Assembly: GCF_005938105.1 (NCBI RefSeq)
Contig: NZ_VCPE01000004.1
Span: 62,001 to 126,000 of the forward strand
Reading direction: 5' to 3'
DNA: 64,000 nucleotides
Source of the DNA: Brucella haematophila
GTDB taxonomy: Bacteria; Pseudomonadota; Alphaproteobacteria; Rhizobiales; Rhizobiaceae
Within the stretch, counting starts at the first letter, position 1, and each line of letters starts with the position of its first letter. A model generated the notes under the pieces. It was not told the origin of the DNA. It ran no database searches and saw only the letters and a list, made by a program, of their open reading frames with translations. The position numbers were made by a program, and so were the translations under genes. This document shows positions 18,242-27,790 of this stretch, one piece after another.

Positions 18242-19182
18242 ACGAGTTGATGGATATCCTGCTCTCCGCAGGCCTCTGGGTCTCGGTCCTGCGTATTGCA
18301 ACGCCGCTGATCTTCGGTACGCTGGGCGCGCTTTATTGCGAACGTGCAGGTGTGCTTAATCTCGGCATCGAAGGCATCATGACCTTCGGCGCGATGATCG
18401 GCTGGCTGACCGTCTTTAACGGTGCGGACCTCTGGGTGGGCGTTCTTGCGGCTGCCGCTTCCGGCGCATTGTTCGGCCTGCTGCACGCGGCCCTCACCGT
18501 CCCGCTCGGCCTGTCGCAGCACGTGGTCGGTCTTGGCATCACGCTGTTTGCCTCCAGCCTCAGCTATTTCCTGTTCCGCCTGCTGGTGCCGCTTTCTTCA
18601 ACGCCGCCGACAATCACGCCATTCCAGCCGGTGAATCCATCTTTCCTCGCCGATGTGCCTTTCCTCGGGCAGGTGTTGGGCACACAGACTGCACTGACGT
18701 GGCTCGCCATTCCGCTCGCTTTGCTGCTTGGCTATGTTCTTTTCCGTACGCCGCTTGGCCTTGCCATCCGCATGACGGGCGAGAACCCCCATGCTGCCGA
18801 AGCGCAGGGCATCAACCCGATCCGCGTGCGCATTTTCACGATCATGTTCGGCAGCGCCTTGATGGCGGTGGGCGGAGCGTTTCTGACGCTTTCGGCCTTC
18901 AACTCGTTCTTCCCGACCATGATGCAGGGACGCGGCTGGGTCTGTATCGCGCTTGTCGTCTTCGCATCGTGGAAGCCTGCTCGCGCGCTGCTGGGCGCAT
19001 TGCTGTTCGCGCTGTTCGATGCGTTTCAGCTTCGCCTGCAAACGGTTTATGGCAAGGCTGTGCCCTACCAGCTTTTCCTCATGATCCCTTACATCATGTC
19101 GATTATCGCGCTGATCGTCATGGCGCGACGCGCACGTGTTCCGCAGGCGCTGATGCAGCCTTATCGTCGCGGAGAGCGTTGA
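18238..19182 (+). CDS. BMP/nucleoside-type ABC transporter permease 2
   Basis: A 314-residue membrane protein, partner of the preceding permease. It shows the family opening TPLIFGTLGALYCERAGVLN with LGIEGIMTFGAM and the conserved MTGENPHAAEAQGINPIRVR loop that contacts the ATPase. It closes the codA-transporter operon. Its last 65 bp overlap the end of the convergent PAP2 gene on the other strand, and no terminator is visible between them. Confidence 0.9.
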   Translation: MNELMDILLSAGLWVSVLRIATPLIFGTLGALYCERAGVLNLGIEGIMTFGAMIGWLTVFNGADLWVGVLAAAASGALFGLLHAALTVPLGLSQHVVGLGITLFASSLSYFLFRLLVPLSSTPPTITPFQPVNPSFLADVPFLGQVLGTQTALTWLAIPLALLLGYVLFRTPLGLAIRMTGENPHAAEAQGINPIRVRIFTIMFGSALMAVGGAFLTLSAFNSFFPTMMQGRGWVCIALVVFASWKPARALLGALLFALFDAFQLRLQTVYGKAVPYQLFLMIPYIMSIIALIVMARRARVPQALMQPYRRGER

Positions 19183-20059
19183 TCACATAACGGGCGGCAA
19201 GGCAGGCAACGGCGAATACGGCCAGCCCGCCGAGAAAGTCGCTCAAATGGTGTCCGCCGTGCAAAAGCAAAGCGGGCGCCATCAGCATATTCAGGGCCAG
19301 TACGGGCAAGCGCAGCCACACGATCTGCCATGTGAAAAACACCGACATGACCGCCATTACGGTATGGAATGATGGAAAGCCTATGAGGCCGAGCACATTG
19401 GCTGGCGATAGATAGTCGACGCCGTCTTTCGACAAACGAACGAGTTCTGCGGCGTAGGTCGGGCCAACGGGAAGACCAAGCTTTGCCTCGACATTTGCGG
19501 GCAGCGTCGAGACGGCGGATGCCCCGAATGACGGGAATAACGCCCATACCACCATGCAAAGCAGCGCGCCAATCATCCCGGTGAGGAGAAAATGCGCGAG
19601 CTTGCGGGATTGTCCGGTGAAGCCGAGCAGAAGCACCACGACCACGAGTTGTGGCAGAGACGAGAAATAGACGATTTTCAGAAGCGCCGAGATACCGGGC
19701 CGTTCGGAAAAGAACAGGACCAGACTTGGCCAGTGATAGCCCATCAGCTGGTCAACACTCACCCAGAAATCGTCAATTCGCGGGAAATGGATCGGCAGCA
19801 ACATATAGTTGAAGACCGAGCCAACCAGTGTGAACAGTATGAAACCCGCCGTCAAAATGAGCGTTTCCGAAATACGCGCATCGCGCCTGACATGGCGGTA
19901 GAACAGGCCCAGCATGATCGTGCCAAGACCGATCATGCTGAGCATCCCGTAACCCGACCAGTCCACGCGAATACCCTTTGCCGCAATGAGTATGAGGTCG
20001 ATTGCGCCAAGAGCCGCAACGACGGTCAGAACAAAACGCTCATAACGCGAGAATACCAT
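19118..20059 (-). CDS. PAP2-superfamily membrane phosphatase/phosphotransferase
   Basis: About 313 residues with six or more membrane helices. The PAP2 acid-phosphatase motifs are recognisable as GFPSFHTVMA (catalytic His) and HGGHHLSDFLGG (third motif with His and Asp). The overall layout is closer to the inositolphosphotransferase-like PAP2 branch than to undecaprenyl-diphosphatase. ATG at 20059 is preferred because TTGGGGG lies a suitable distance upstream; a TTG 12 bp earlier has no site. It probably acts on a lipid phosphate in the envelope; substrate unknown. Its 3' end overlaps the permease gene by 65 bp. Confidence 0.8.
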   Translation of the reverse strand: MVFSRYERFVLTVVAALGAIDLILIAAKGIRVDWSGYGMLSMIGLGTIMLGLFYRHVRRDARISETLILTAGFILFTLVGSVFNYMLLPIHFPRIDDFWVSVDQLMGYHWPSLVLFFSERPGISALLKIVYFSSLPQLVVVVLLLGFTGQSRKLAHFLLTGMIGALLCMVVWALFPSFGASAVSTLPANVEAKLGLPVGPTYAAELVRLSKDGVDYLSPANVLGLIGFPSFHTVMAVMSVFFTWQIVWLRLPVLALNMLMAPALLLHGGHHLSDFLGGLAVFAVACLAARYVINALRDDKAASAPAEHVRVAP

Positions 20060-20122
20060 CAGCGCCCCCAATCAGACGGCATGATCGACGACAGAGCTGA
20101 AATTCACGTTAAGCGTGCAAAC

Positions 20123-20150
20123 AAAAACGGCGCCCGAAGGCGCCGTTTTC
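20123..20150 (-). terminator. terminator after typA
   Basis: AAAACGGCGCC and GGCGCCGTTTT arms with a short GAA-type loop, 20 bp beyond the typA stop. It separates typA from the downstream PAP2 gene on the same strand. Confidence 0.85.
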
Positions 20151-20169
20151 AACTTAATATCGAGAGCAA

Positions 20170-21996
20170 TCAGGCAACGCTTGCCTTACCGCTCTTCTCG
20201 AAGCGCTTGCGCTCATTCGGGTCGAGATAGAGCTTGCGAAGACGGATCGACTTCGGCGTCACTTCAACCAGCTCGTCGTCCTGAATCCACGACAGAGCGC
20301 GTTCCAGAGTCATCTTGATCGGCGGGGTGAGCTTCACGGCTTCATCCTTGCCAGCGGCGCGGATGTTGGTGAGCTTCTTGCCCTTGAGCACGTTGACTTC
20401 CAGATCGTTGTCGCGGCTATGGATGCCGATCAACATGCCCTGATAAACTTTGACGCCAGCGTCGATGATCATCGGGCCGCGATCTTCCAGATTGAACAGT
20501 GCGTAAGCAACTGCTTCACCCTGGTCGTTGGAAATCAGAACGCCGTTGTTACGGCCAGAGATTTCGCCCTTATATGGCTGATAATCGTGGAACAGACGGT
20601 TCATGATCGCCGTGCCGCGCGTATCGGTCAGCAGTTCCGACTGGTAGCCGATCAGGCCACGGGTCGGAGCGTAGAACACCATACGAACGCGGTTGCCGCC
20701 CGAAGGGCGCAGCTCGACCATTTCGGCCTTGCGCTCGGACATCTTCTGAACAACGGTGCCCGAATATTCTTCATCAACGTCGATGACGACTTCTTCAACC
20801 GGCTCAAGCTTTTCGCCGTTTTCGCCGTCTTTCATGACGACGCGCGGACGCGAAACGCCAAGCTCGAAGCCTTCACGACGCATGTTTTCGATCAGAACTG
20901 CGAGCTGCAATTCACCGCGACCGGAAACGAAGAACGAATCTTTTTCGTTCGATTCTTCGATCTTGAGAGCGACGTTGCCTTCAGCTTCCTTGAGCAGACG
21001 GTCGCGAATGACGCGGCTCGTCACCTTGTCGCCTTCGGTGCCCGCATAAGGGCTGTCGTTGACGATGAAGGACATGGTCACGGTTGGCGGATCGATTGGC
21101 TGAGCAGCGAGAGGCTCGCTGACCGAAGGATCGCAGAACGTGTCGGCGACGGTGCCCTTGGAAAGACCGGCGATCGCTACGATGTCGCCTGCCTGTGCTT
21201 CGTCAATCGGCTGACGCTCGATGCCGCGGAATGCGAGAATCTTGGAGATACGACCGGTTTCGAGCAGCGAACCGTCCTGACCCAGAACCTTGACGGCCTG
21301 GTTCGACTTGATCGAGCCGGAATGAATACGACCGGTGATGATGCGGCCCAGGAACGGATCGGCTTCGAGGATCGTACCGATCATACGGAACGGGCCTTCG
21401 GCAACCTTCGGCGCCGGAACGTGCTTGAGCACGAGATCGAATAGCGGAGCCAGACCTTCGTCCTTCGGGCCTTCCGGGTTCAGCGCCATCCAGCCGTTAC
21501 GGCCAGAGCCGTACAGGATCGGGAAGTCAAGCTGTTCGTCGGTTGCGTCGAGATTGGCGAAAAGGTCGAAGACTTCGTTGATGACTTCTTCATGGCGGCC
21601 ATCCGGACGGTCGATCTTGTTGATCGCTACGATCGGACGCAGACCAACCTTCAGCGCCTTGCCAACGACGAACTTCGTCTGCGGCATCGGGCCTTCAGCG
21701 GCGTCAACGAGAACGATAGCGCCGTCCACCATCGAGAGGATACGCTCAACTTCACCGCCGAAGTCGGCGTGGCCTGGCGTGTCGACGATGTTGATACGGG
21801 TATTCTTCCAGACAACCGAGGTCGCCTTGGCGAGAATGGTGATCCCGCGTTCCTTTTCGATGTCGTTGGAGTCCATCATGCGTTCTGCAACGCGCTGGTT
21901 GTCGCGGAACGAGCCAGACTGCTTCAGGAGTTCATCGACCAGTGTTGTTTTGCCATGATCGACGTGTGCGATAATAGCGATATTACGCAATTCCAT
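20170..21996 (-). CDS. typA: ribosome-associated GTPase TypA/BipA
   Basis: A 608-residue translational GTPase of standard length. G1 is AHVDHGKTT near residue 10, G2 region ERGITILAK, G3 DTPGHADFGGE, G4 NKIDRPDGR. Domains II, III and V and the BipA-specific C-terminal end (LVEVTPKSIRLRKLYLDP) follow. It binds the ribosome and helps 50S assembly and stress adaptation, especially in the cold. It is monocistronic with its own terminator. Confidence 0.97.
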   Translation of the reverse strand: MELRNIAIIAHVDHGKTTLVDELLKQSGSFRDNQRVAERMMDSNDIEKERGITILAKATSVVWKNTRINIVDTPGHADFGGEVERILSMVDGAIVLVDAAEGPMPQTKFVVGKALKVGLRPIVAINKIDRPDGRHEEVINEVFDLFANLDATDEQLDFPILYGSGRNGWMALNPEGPKDEGLAPLFDLVLKHVPAPKVAEGPFRMIGTILEADPFLGRIITGRIHSGSIKSNQAVKVLGQDGSLLETGRISKILAFRGIERQPIDEAQAGDIVAIAGLSKGTVADTFCDPSVSEPLAAQPIDPPTVTMSFIVNDSPYAGTEGDKVTSRVIRDRLLKEAEGNVALKIEESNEKDSFFVSGRGELQLAVLIENMRREGFELGVSRPRVVMKDGENGEKLEPVEEVVIDVDEEYSGTVVQKMSERKAEMVELRPSGGNRVRMVFYAPTRGLIGYQSELLTDTRGTAIMNRLFHDYQPYKGEISGRNNGVLISNDQGEAVAYALFNLEDRGPMIIDAGVKVYQGMLIGIHSRDNDLEVNVLKGKKLTNIRAAGKDEAVKLTPPIKMTLERALSWIQDDELVEVTPKSIRLRKLYLDPNERKRFEKSGKASVA

Positions 21997-22089
21997 ATGG
22001 AGATCACTTCTATATGAGTTGGGAGCCGCGCCAACAGACCCGCGCGGAAAATCAATGCGGCGCTCTTACAGGTTTTTTTGCGTTTTAGA

Positions 22090-22114
22090 AAGGGGCAGCG
22101 CGACACTGCCCCTT
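22090..22114 (-). terminator. probable terminator after mgtE
   Basis: AAGGGGCAG and CTGCCCCTT form a perfect 9-bp stem with a seven-base loop, followed on the minus strand by TTCTAAAA. It lies about 90 bp beyond the mgtE stop and upstream of typA. Confidence 0.6.
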
Positions 22115-22205
22115 ATTTCTCGCGAAAAACCGTTGTTTAGCGGCGTTTTTACACCGTCATTCTGTCAGTTTTTTGTCAGTATCAGCGCCATGTCGGCGCT
22201 GGGCG

Positions 22206-23591
22206 TTACAACAAAGTGCCGGAAAGAATGACGATGGCAACGCTGAAATAGATGACCAGACCCGTCACATCGACCAATGTCGCCACGAAAGGCGCTGACG
22301 CGCTGGCCGGATCGAATCCAAGCCGTTTTAGCGCAAAGGGCAGCATTGAACCGGTCAAAGAACCAAACATAACGATACAGACAAGCGCCATGCCAACGGT
22401 CAGAGCGACCAGCATCCAGTGTTCGCCGTAATCATAAATGCCAATCATCTGCCAGACGGCGATGCGGACAATGCCGATGAAGCCGAGGAAACTGCCGAGA
22501 GCGAGGCCCGTAGGCAGTTCGCGCAGCGCAACGCGCCACCAATCCTTGAGCTTCACTTCCTGCAACGCAAGCGCACGGATGATCAGCGAGGTTGCCTGCG
22601 AACCGGAATTGCCGCCTGACGACATGATGAGCGGTATGAACAGCGTCAAAACGAGCGCCTTTTCCAGTTCCATTTCGAAATGCTGCATGGCGCTTGCCGT
22701 CAGCATTTCGCCCAGAAACAGAACACCCAGCCAGCCAGCGCGCTTCTTCAGCATTTCGCCAAAGCCGATGCGCATATAGGGCTTGTCCAGCGCCTCCATA
22801 CCACCGAAACGATAGGCGTCTTCGCTGGCATCTTCGGTGATGGCGTCGAGCACGTCGTCAACGGTCACGATGCCGATGATATGGCGGCTTTCATCCACGA
22901 CAGGCACGGCCAGAAGGTCGTGCTTGCGGAACAGACGCGCGACATCTTCGCGGCTGGTGAGCGGGGAAATGGTGATCGGCTCTTCGTCGCGGACAATCGA
23001 CAGAATCGGCTCTTCCGGCTGACGAATGATCAGGCGGCGCAAGCTGACCACGCCTTCCAAAGCGCGCGTCTTGGGATCGACAACATAGATCGCGTAGACG
23101 GTTTCGCGCGTGCGTTCGACCTTGCGAATATGATCGAGCGTCTCGGCCACATTCCAGTTCGACGGCACCGCGATGAATTCGGTCGTCATGAGCGAACCGG
23201 CCGTATTCGGCGGGTAGCCCATGAGTTTTTTCAGATTGGTCTTGGTTTCCGGGGCCAGAATGGCGAACAGCCGCGCACGGTCACTCTCGTCGAGTTCCTG
23301 AAACACGTCCGTCGAGCGGTCGGCTGACATGCCGTCCAAAAGGAGGCTCGCAAGCCCCGGCGCAAGCGCTGCTACGATTTCGGCAGTACGATGCAGTTCC
23401 GGCTGATCAAGCAGGCGGATGGCATCTTCATGGGTGAGCTGTCCGAAGACGGAGATTGCGTCATCATCTTCGAGCTCGTTCAATAGCTCAACGGCATCGC
23501 CCGTATGCATATCGGCGATACGTGCAGCAATTGCAGCCGCCGGGAGGTCGGCGACATCGAGCACTTCCGGAGAGAAGTTGTTGTCGGTCAT
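22206..23591 (-). CDS. mgtE: magnesium transporter MgtE
   Basis: A 461-residue MgtE channel. Residues 1-130 form the superhelical N domain (ELLNELEDDDAISVFGQL, LDESDRARLFAIL), 140-260 the paired CBS domains (PNTAGSLMTTEF, LLAVPVVDESRHIIGIVTVDDV) and 290-461 five membrane helices with the pore motif SSGGNSGSQATS. The ATG at 23591 begins the conserved part; an upstream in-frame start adds 15 poorly conserved residues. It admits Mg2+ under low internal magnesium, gated by the CBS/N domains. Confidence 0.95.
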   Translation of the reverse strand: MTDNNFSPEVLDVADLPAAAIAARIADMHTGDAVELLNELEDDDAISVFGQLTHEDAIRLLDQPELHRTAEIVAALAPGLASLLLDGMSADRSTDVFQELDESDRARLFAILAPETKTNLKKLMGYPPNTAGSLMTTEFIAVPSNWNVAETLDHIRKVERTRETVYAIYVVDPKTRALEGVVSLRRLIIRQPEEPILSIVRDEEPITISPLTSREDVARLFRKHDLLAVPVVDESRHIIGIVTVDDVLDAITEDASEDAYRFGGMEALDKPYMRIGFGEMLKKRAGWLGVLFLGEMLTASAMQHFEMELEKALVLTLFIPLIMSSGGNSGSQATSLIIRALALQEVKLKDWWRVALRELPTGLALGSFLGFIGIVRIAVWQMIGIYDYGEHWMLVALTVGMALVCIVMFGSLTGSMLPFALKRLGFDPASASAPFVATLVDVTGLVIYFSVAIVILSGTLL

Positions 23592-23951
23592 AAGCTTGCC
23601 TTTCCGTCGATCCGCCGTCAAAGGCAGATCGTGCAAGCTGACCTCAAGCGATCAGTACACGGCTACCTTGACGGCTGACACAATCGACTGTGACTGTCGC
23701 TGGGCATAAGAGAATAAAACTCCGGTTGAAGATTGCTGCCGTAAAGAGATTGCGGACAGCCAGCGTGATGTGCGCTTGGTCGCCCCTAAAGTCAAGCCCC
23801 ACTCAGGCGAAGTCGAAAGGTTTTTGCAGGCAAAGCGACAAACGTTGTCATCTCCCGCCTGAACCGTAAAAGCCGGTCGAACACCCTTGCCCGCCCGGCA
23901 GCGAGACCTTAAGTCTGGATGATCGAATTCAATTTGATCCGGAGTTACATG
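23592..23951. other. 360-bp divergent region between mgtE and the M3 peptidase gene
   Basis: No gene is seen. The minus-strand part next to mgtE is long enough for a leader RNA and holds several short inverted pieces (for example around GACTGTGACTGTCGC at 23687-23701), but I cannot match it to the M-box or another known magnesium leader. The plus-strand end carries the GGAG site of the peptidase gene at 23941. Confidence 0.4.
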
Positions 23952-26000
23952 ATGTCCGACAAGTCCACCTATAATCACGCGCTCACAGACTGGAACGGAC
24001 CGCTGGGCCTGCCGGATTTCACCGCATTCAAGGACGAAGATTTCGCGCCCGCTTTCGATGCAACGCTTGCATCCGACCTTGCCGAAGTGGAAGCCATCGC
24101 TAAAGCCACGGGCGAAGCGTCGATTGAAAACACGCTGAAAGCCTTGCAGTTGACGGGCAAGGCGCTCGACCACGTGTCGGCCATTTTCTGGATGCGTGCT
24201 GGCGCCCATAGCAACGACGCAATTCAGGCGCTGGAGCGCGAAATTGCGCCGAAAATGTCGCGCCATTATTCGCGCATCATGATGGACCCGGCTTTGTTCG
24301 CCCGCATCGACGCGCTCTACGACAATCGCGATATGCTGGATCTCGACACAGAAACCAAACGCGTTCTGGAAAAGACCTGGAAGGGTTTTGTCCGTTCCGG
24401 CGCAAAGCTCGATGATGCAGGCAAGGCTGAACTGGCTGGCATCAATGAAAAGCTGGCCGGTCTCGGGGCGCGCTTCGGCCAGAATGTGCTGAAAGACGAG
24501 TCGAGCTGGGCGCTGTTCATCACCGATGAAGCCGATCTTGCAGGACTGCCGGATTTTCTGAAAAACGCAATGCAGAGCGCCGCAAGTGAACGCGGCAAGC
24601 CGGATGCTTATGCCGTCACGCTGTCGCGCTCCATTGTTGAACCATTCCTCACCTTCTCGCAAAACCGTGCCTTGCGTGAGCAGGCCTTCAACGCCTGGGC
24701 CAAGCGTGGCGAAAACGGCAACGAGTCCGATAATCGCGAGATCGTGCGCGAGATGGTCGAACTGCGCGAGCGCAAGGCCCATCTGCTCGGCTATGCCAAT
24801 TTCGCAGCCTACAAGCTGGATGACACCATGGCCAAAACGCCAAAGGCGGTTATGGACCTGCTGGAACCGGTTTGGGACAAGGCGCGCGCAAAGGCTGCGG
24901 AAGAACAGGCCGAGCTTGAACGCCTGATCGCCGCCGATGGCGGCAATCACAAGGTCGCGCCATGGGACTGGCGTTTCTATGCAGAAAAGCTGCGTGCCGA
25001 ACGCTTTGCCTTCGATGAGGCCGAATTGAAGCCTTATCTGCAACTGGAAAAGATCATTGAGGCCTGCTTCGATGTCGCCACCCGTCTGTTCGGCGTTCGC
25101 TTCGAAGAAAAGAAAGGCATTGCCGCCTGGCATCCCGACGTGCGCGTGTTTCAGGTTTTTAACCCGGATGGCAGCGAGCGCGGTCTGTTCCTCGGCGATT
25201 ATTTCGCCCGGACATCGAAGCGTTCCGGCGCGTGGATGAGCGCGCTGCAATCCAGCCACAAGCTCGACGGCGGTCAGAAGCCAATCATCTACAATGTGAT
25301 GAATTTCGCCAAGCCCAAGGCAGGCGAACCCGCTTTGCTGTCGCTCGACGATGCCCGCACACTGTTCCACGAGTTCGGCCATGCGCTGCACGGTCTCCTG
25401 TCGGATGTGACATGGCCCGCCGTTTCCGGCACCGCCGTATCACGCGACTTCGTGGAACTGCCATCCCAGCTTTACGAACACTGGCTGACCGTGCCTGCCG
25501 TTCTGGAAAAATATGCCGTGCATTACCGCACTGGCGAAGCAATGCCCAAGGCCCTGCTCGACAAGGTGTTGGCGGCGCGTTCGTTCAATGCCGGTTTCAA
25601 CACGGTTGAATTCACCGCGTCAGCTCTGGTCGATATGGCTTTCCATACTGGCAATGAGAAGATCGCCGACCCGCTTTCCTTCGAGGCAAAGACGCTCGAA
25701 AAGCTGTCCATGCCGGATGCGATCATCATGCGCCACCGCACGCCGCATTTCACGCATGTGTTCTCCGGCGACGGCTACTCCGCCGGTTACTATTCCTACA
25801 TGTGGTCGGAAGTGCTGGATGCGGATGCGTTCTCGGCCTTCGAGGAAACCGGCGACGCCTTCAATCCGGAACTTGCAGCCAAGCTGAAGCAGCACATCTA
25901 TGCCGCTGGCGGCAGTCGCGACCCGGAAGATCTGTACAAGGCTTTTCGCGGCAAGATGCCGACACCGGATGCGATGATTGAAAAGCGCGGATTGAACTAA
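23952..26000 (+). CDS. M3-family oligopeptidase / peptidyl-dipeptidase
   Basis: A 682-residue zinc peptidase of the M3A family (Dcp/oligopeptidase A). The zinc motif HEFGH is at 473-477, with the downstream Glu in DFVELPSQLYEHW and the substrate-loop HVFSGDGYSAGYYSYMWSEV. No signal peptide, so it trims peptides in the cytoplasm. GGAG at 23941 fits the ATG at 23952 (spacing 7) better than ATG 23949 or earlier starts. A 579-codon open frame on the opposite strand is its shadow. Dcp versus OpdA specificity is not resolved. Confidence 0.93.
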   Translation: MSDKSTYNHALTDWNGPLGLPDFTAFKDEDFAPAFDATLASDLAEVEAIAKATGEASIENTLKALQLTGKALDHVSAIFWMRAGAHSNDAIQALEREIAPKMSRHYSRIMMDPALFARIDALYDNRDMLDLDTETKRVLEKTWKGFVRSGAKLDDAGKAELAGINEKLAGLGARFGQNVLKDESSWALFITDEADLAGLPDFLKNAMQSAASERGKPDAYAVTLSRSIVEPFLTFSQNRALREQAFNAWAKRGENGNESDNREIVREMVELRERKAHLLGYANFAAYKLDDTMAKTPKAVMDLLEPVWDKARAKAAEEQAELERLIAADGGNHKVAPWDWRFYAEKLRAERFAFDEAELKPYLQLEKIIEACFDVATRLFGVRFEEKKGIAAWHPDVRVFQVFNPDGSERGLFLGDYFARTSKRSGAWMSALQSSHKLDGGQKPIIYNVMNFAKPKAGEPALLSLDDARTLFHEFGHALHGLLSDVTWPAVSGTAVSRDFVELPSQLYEHWLTVPAVLEKYAVHYRTGEAMPKALLDKVLAARSFNAGFNTVEFTASALVDMAFHTGNEKIADPLSFEAKTLEKLSMPDAIIMRHRTPHFTHVFSGDGYSAGYYSYMWSEVLDADAFSAFEETGDAFNPELAAKLKQHIYAAGGSRDPEDLYKAFRGKMPTPDAMIEKRGLN

Positions 26001-26002
26001 AG

Positions 26003-26029
26003 AAAAAGGCCGGGAAACCGGCCTTTTTT
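26003..26029. terminator. bidirectional terminator
   Basis: AAAAAGGCCGG, a GAAA loop and CCGGCCTTTTTT, immediately after the peptidase stop and touching the stop of the convergent VOC gene. Confidence 0.88.
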
Positions 26030-26381
26030 ATTGCCTATGGCTGAGAATATTGACCAGCCGTCCATAGGGATCGCGGACGAAGAAACGGCGCACGCCCCAT
26101 TCCTCATCAGCCGGACCATATTCGATTGCAAACCCGGCCTTAACGCAACGCTCCAGCGTGGCGTCCACATCGTCCACCTCAATAGAGAGTTCGGGCACCG
26201 GCGTCCCCGATCCGCCTTCGGTCGCGAAAGAGATCTGCACGCGCGCCTGCGCATCGGCTGCATAGGTAACAATCCAGCCGTGATCCATCACCACATCGAG
26301 GCCCAGAACCTCGCCATAGAACCGCTTGGCCGCAGCCGGGTCATCCGTGGCGATATTGGCGACGATGCGGCGGACAGCCAT
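26028..26381 (-). CDS. VOC-superfamily (glyoxalase-like) protein
   Basis: A 117-residue single-domain vicinal-oxygen-chelate protein. It opens with RRIVANIATDDPAAAKRFYGEVLGL and ends with RRFFVRDPYGRLVNIL, the family outline. The position where glyoxalase I has its first metal ligand is not histidine, so enzyme activity is uncertain; resistance-type binding proteins share this fold. Its ATG overlaps the stop of the DUF1737 gene by one base (TGATG), so the two are coupled. Confidence 0.82.
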   Translation of the reverse strand: MAVRRIVANIATDDPAAAKRFYGEVLGLDVVMDHGWIVTYAADAQARVQISFATEGGSGTPVPELSIEVDDVDATLERCVKAGFAIEYGPADEEWGVRRFFVRDPYGRLVNILSHRQ

Positions 26382-26587
26382 CAGTATTCGCCGAGCTTGA
26401 TATCCGGCGTGTAGTCAACGCCGTCGACTTCCTTCACGACCGGCTGACCGCACTGCATCACGCCAGTTGCCGCGTTGAATGCATAGGTCGGCGAGCCATA
26501 GAGCTGCCAACCCTTGTTGAGCGCCGCCGTAACGCGATGACAAAATGCGGAATCATCCGGTCCGGTGATGAAACGATAGAGCTTCAT
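26381..26587 (-). CDS. DUF1737 domain protein
   Basis: A 68-residue protein with the DUF1737 pattern YRFITGPDDSAFCHRVTAAL followed by NKGWQLYGSPTYAFN. Good ribosome site AAGGAAG. Small stand-alone DUF1737 proteins have no known function. It is the first gene of a two-gene unit with the VOC protein. Confidence 0.8.
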   Translation of the reverse strand: MKLYRFITGPDDSAFCHRVTAALNKGWQLYGSPTYAFNAATGVMQCGQPVVKEVDGVDYTPDIKLGEY

Positions 26588-26662
26588 GGTCAGTCTTCCT
26601 TTGTTAATTTTTAGACCCGCTTGAGTTCTTGGGTATCACGCATTTCCAAACGCAAAGCCGTT

Positions 26663-27541
26663 TCACGCTTTTGCTGGAACTGCTTTCGCGAGCAGCCTTT
26701 CGGCCATTTCCAGATGCAGGCGTTCGATCATCTGGCCATCGAGTGACACAACGCCCTTATCCGCATTTTCAGGTTGTGCAAACAGCTCCACGACAGCTCG
26801 CGCATGCGCTACTTCCTCATCCGTTGGCGAGAAGGCGCGATTGGCAGCCTCGATCTGGCCCGGATGAATCAGCGTCTTGCCGTCGAAGCCCATTGCGGCA
26901 CCCTGCAAACACTCGGCTTCGAACCCAACCTGATCGCGGAAATCGTTGAAGACACCGTCGAGAACGGTAAACCCGCCCGCCCGCGCCGCGAGAATGATCT
27001 GCATGAGCCAGGGCACGAGATAGGGACGCCCGGCCTGCGGGCGAACGCCGGTTGCGCGCGCAATATCGTTTGGGCCGACAACGAAACAGGCGAGCCGCAC
27101 TGCGGAGCGATGGCCCAGCATGGCAATCTCATCCGCATTCAGAATACCGCGTGGGGTTTCGATCATCGCCCAAACGCCGACAGATGGATCGGCATCCTTG
27201 CGATCCAGCCGGTTGGCCGCGTCGATAATGTCCTGCGGACGCTCCACTTTCGGCAGAAGAATGGCGTCGACGCCCATGTCAGCGGCAGCGGCAACATCAT
27301 CCTTGCCCCAAGGCGTCTCGCCGGAATTGACGCGAATGATCCGCTCAAAGGCCGGTTTCGGATGGGCTGCAAAATGCGCAGCCAATGCCTCGCGCGCAGA
27401 CTGCTTTGCCTCTGGTGCAACGGAATCTTCCAGATCGTAGATCACACAATCGGCTGCGAGCGTCAGCGATTTTTCCAGCGCGCGCGGATTGGCAGCCGGG
27501 ACAAACAGAACGGAACGACGGGGACGAGCGATTGTTTTCAT
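26663..27541 (-). CDS. CoA-ester lyase, HpcH/HpaI (CitE/malyl-CoA lyase-like)
   Basis: A 292-residue TIM-barrel aldolase. RRSVLFVPAANPRALEKSL opens the domain; CVIYDLEDSVAPEAK supplies the Mg-binding acidic residues, and AMIETPRGILNADEIA and GFDGKTLIHPGQIEAANRAF complete the CitE-like pattern. Stand-alone CitE-like enzymes act on malyl-CoA, beta-methylmalyl-CoA or citramalyl-CoA; which one applies here is not clear because no partner genes are adjacent. ATG at 27541 starts the conserved part; a GTG five codons earlier is possible. Neither has a strong ribosome site. Confidence 0.85.
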   Translation of the reverse strand: MKTIARPRRSVLFVPAANPRALEKSLTLAADCVIYDLEDSVAPEAKQSAREALAAHFAAHPKPAFERIIRVNSGETPWGKDDVAAAADMGVDAILLPKVERPQDIIDAANRLDRKDADPSVGVWAMIETPRGILNADEIAMLGHRSAVRLACFVVGPNDIARATGVRPQAGRPYLVPWLMQIILAARAGGFTVLDGVFNDFRDQVGFEAECLQGAAMGFDGKTLIHPGQIEAANRAFSPTDEEVAHARAVVELFAQPENADKGVVSLDGQMIERLHLEMAERLLAKAVPAKA

Positions 27542-27790
27542 GGCCGATTTGTGCACGGAACCGCGCTACGGTGCAAGCCTCCGACACCGGTTAAACACCC
27601 CTCCAAAGCAGGGGCTTGAAATCCGGTCCCTGCCCGCCTATTTTCCAGCCTTCGGTTGAATGCGCCAGCCGCCCGCAGGTTTCAAGCCACGGTTAAGCAT
27701 TCAGACTACACGTTCCTGTCCAGTGACGGCAGAAACGGCAATGCGGGCACCCGTTCATGAAAACGCCGCTCACAATCAGGAGCGAAAACA

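Noticed and set aside
20419-21444. 341-codon plus-strand frame
   Set aside because: Antisense to typA, which is a textbook-length GTPase; no own motifs or ribosome site.
23592-23951. Magnesium riboswitch (M-box) before mgtE
   Set aside because: The leader is long enough, but I could not recognise the M-box conserved core; left as an unannotated leader.
23652-25391. 579-codon open frame on the minus strand
   Set aside because: It lies opposite the M3 peptidase gene, whose HEFGH motif and full-length similarity are unmistakable. The product has no recognisable domain and is a GC-codon shadow.
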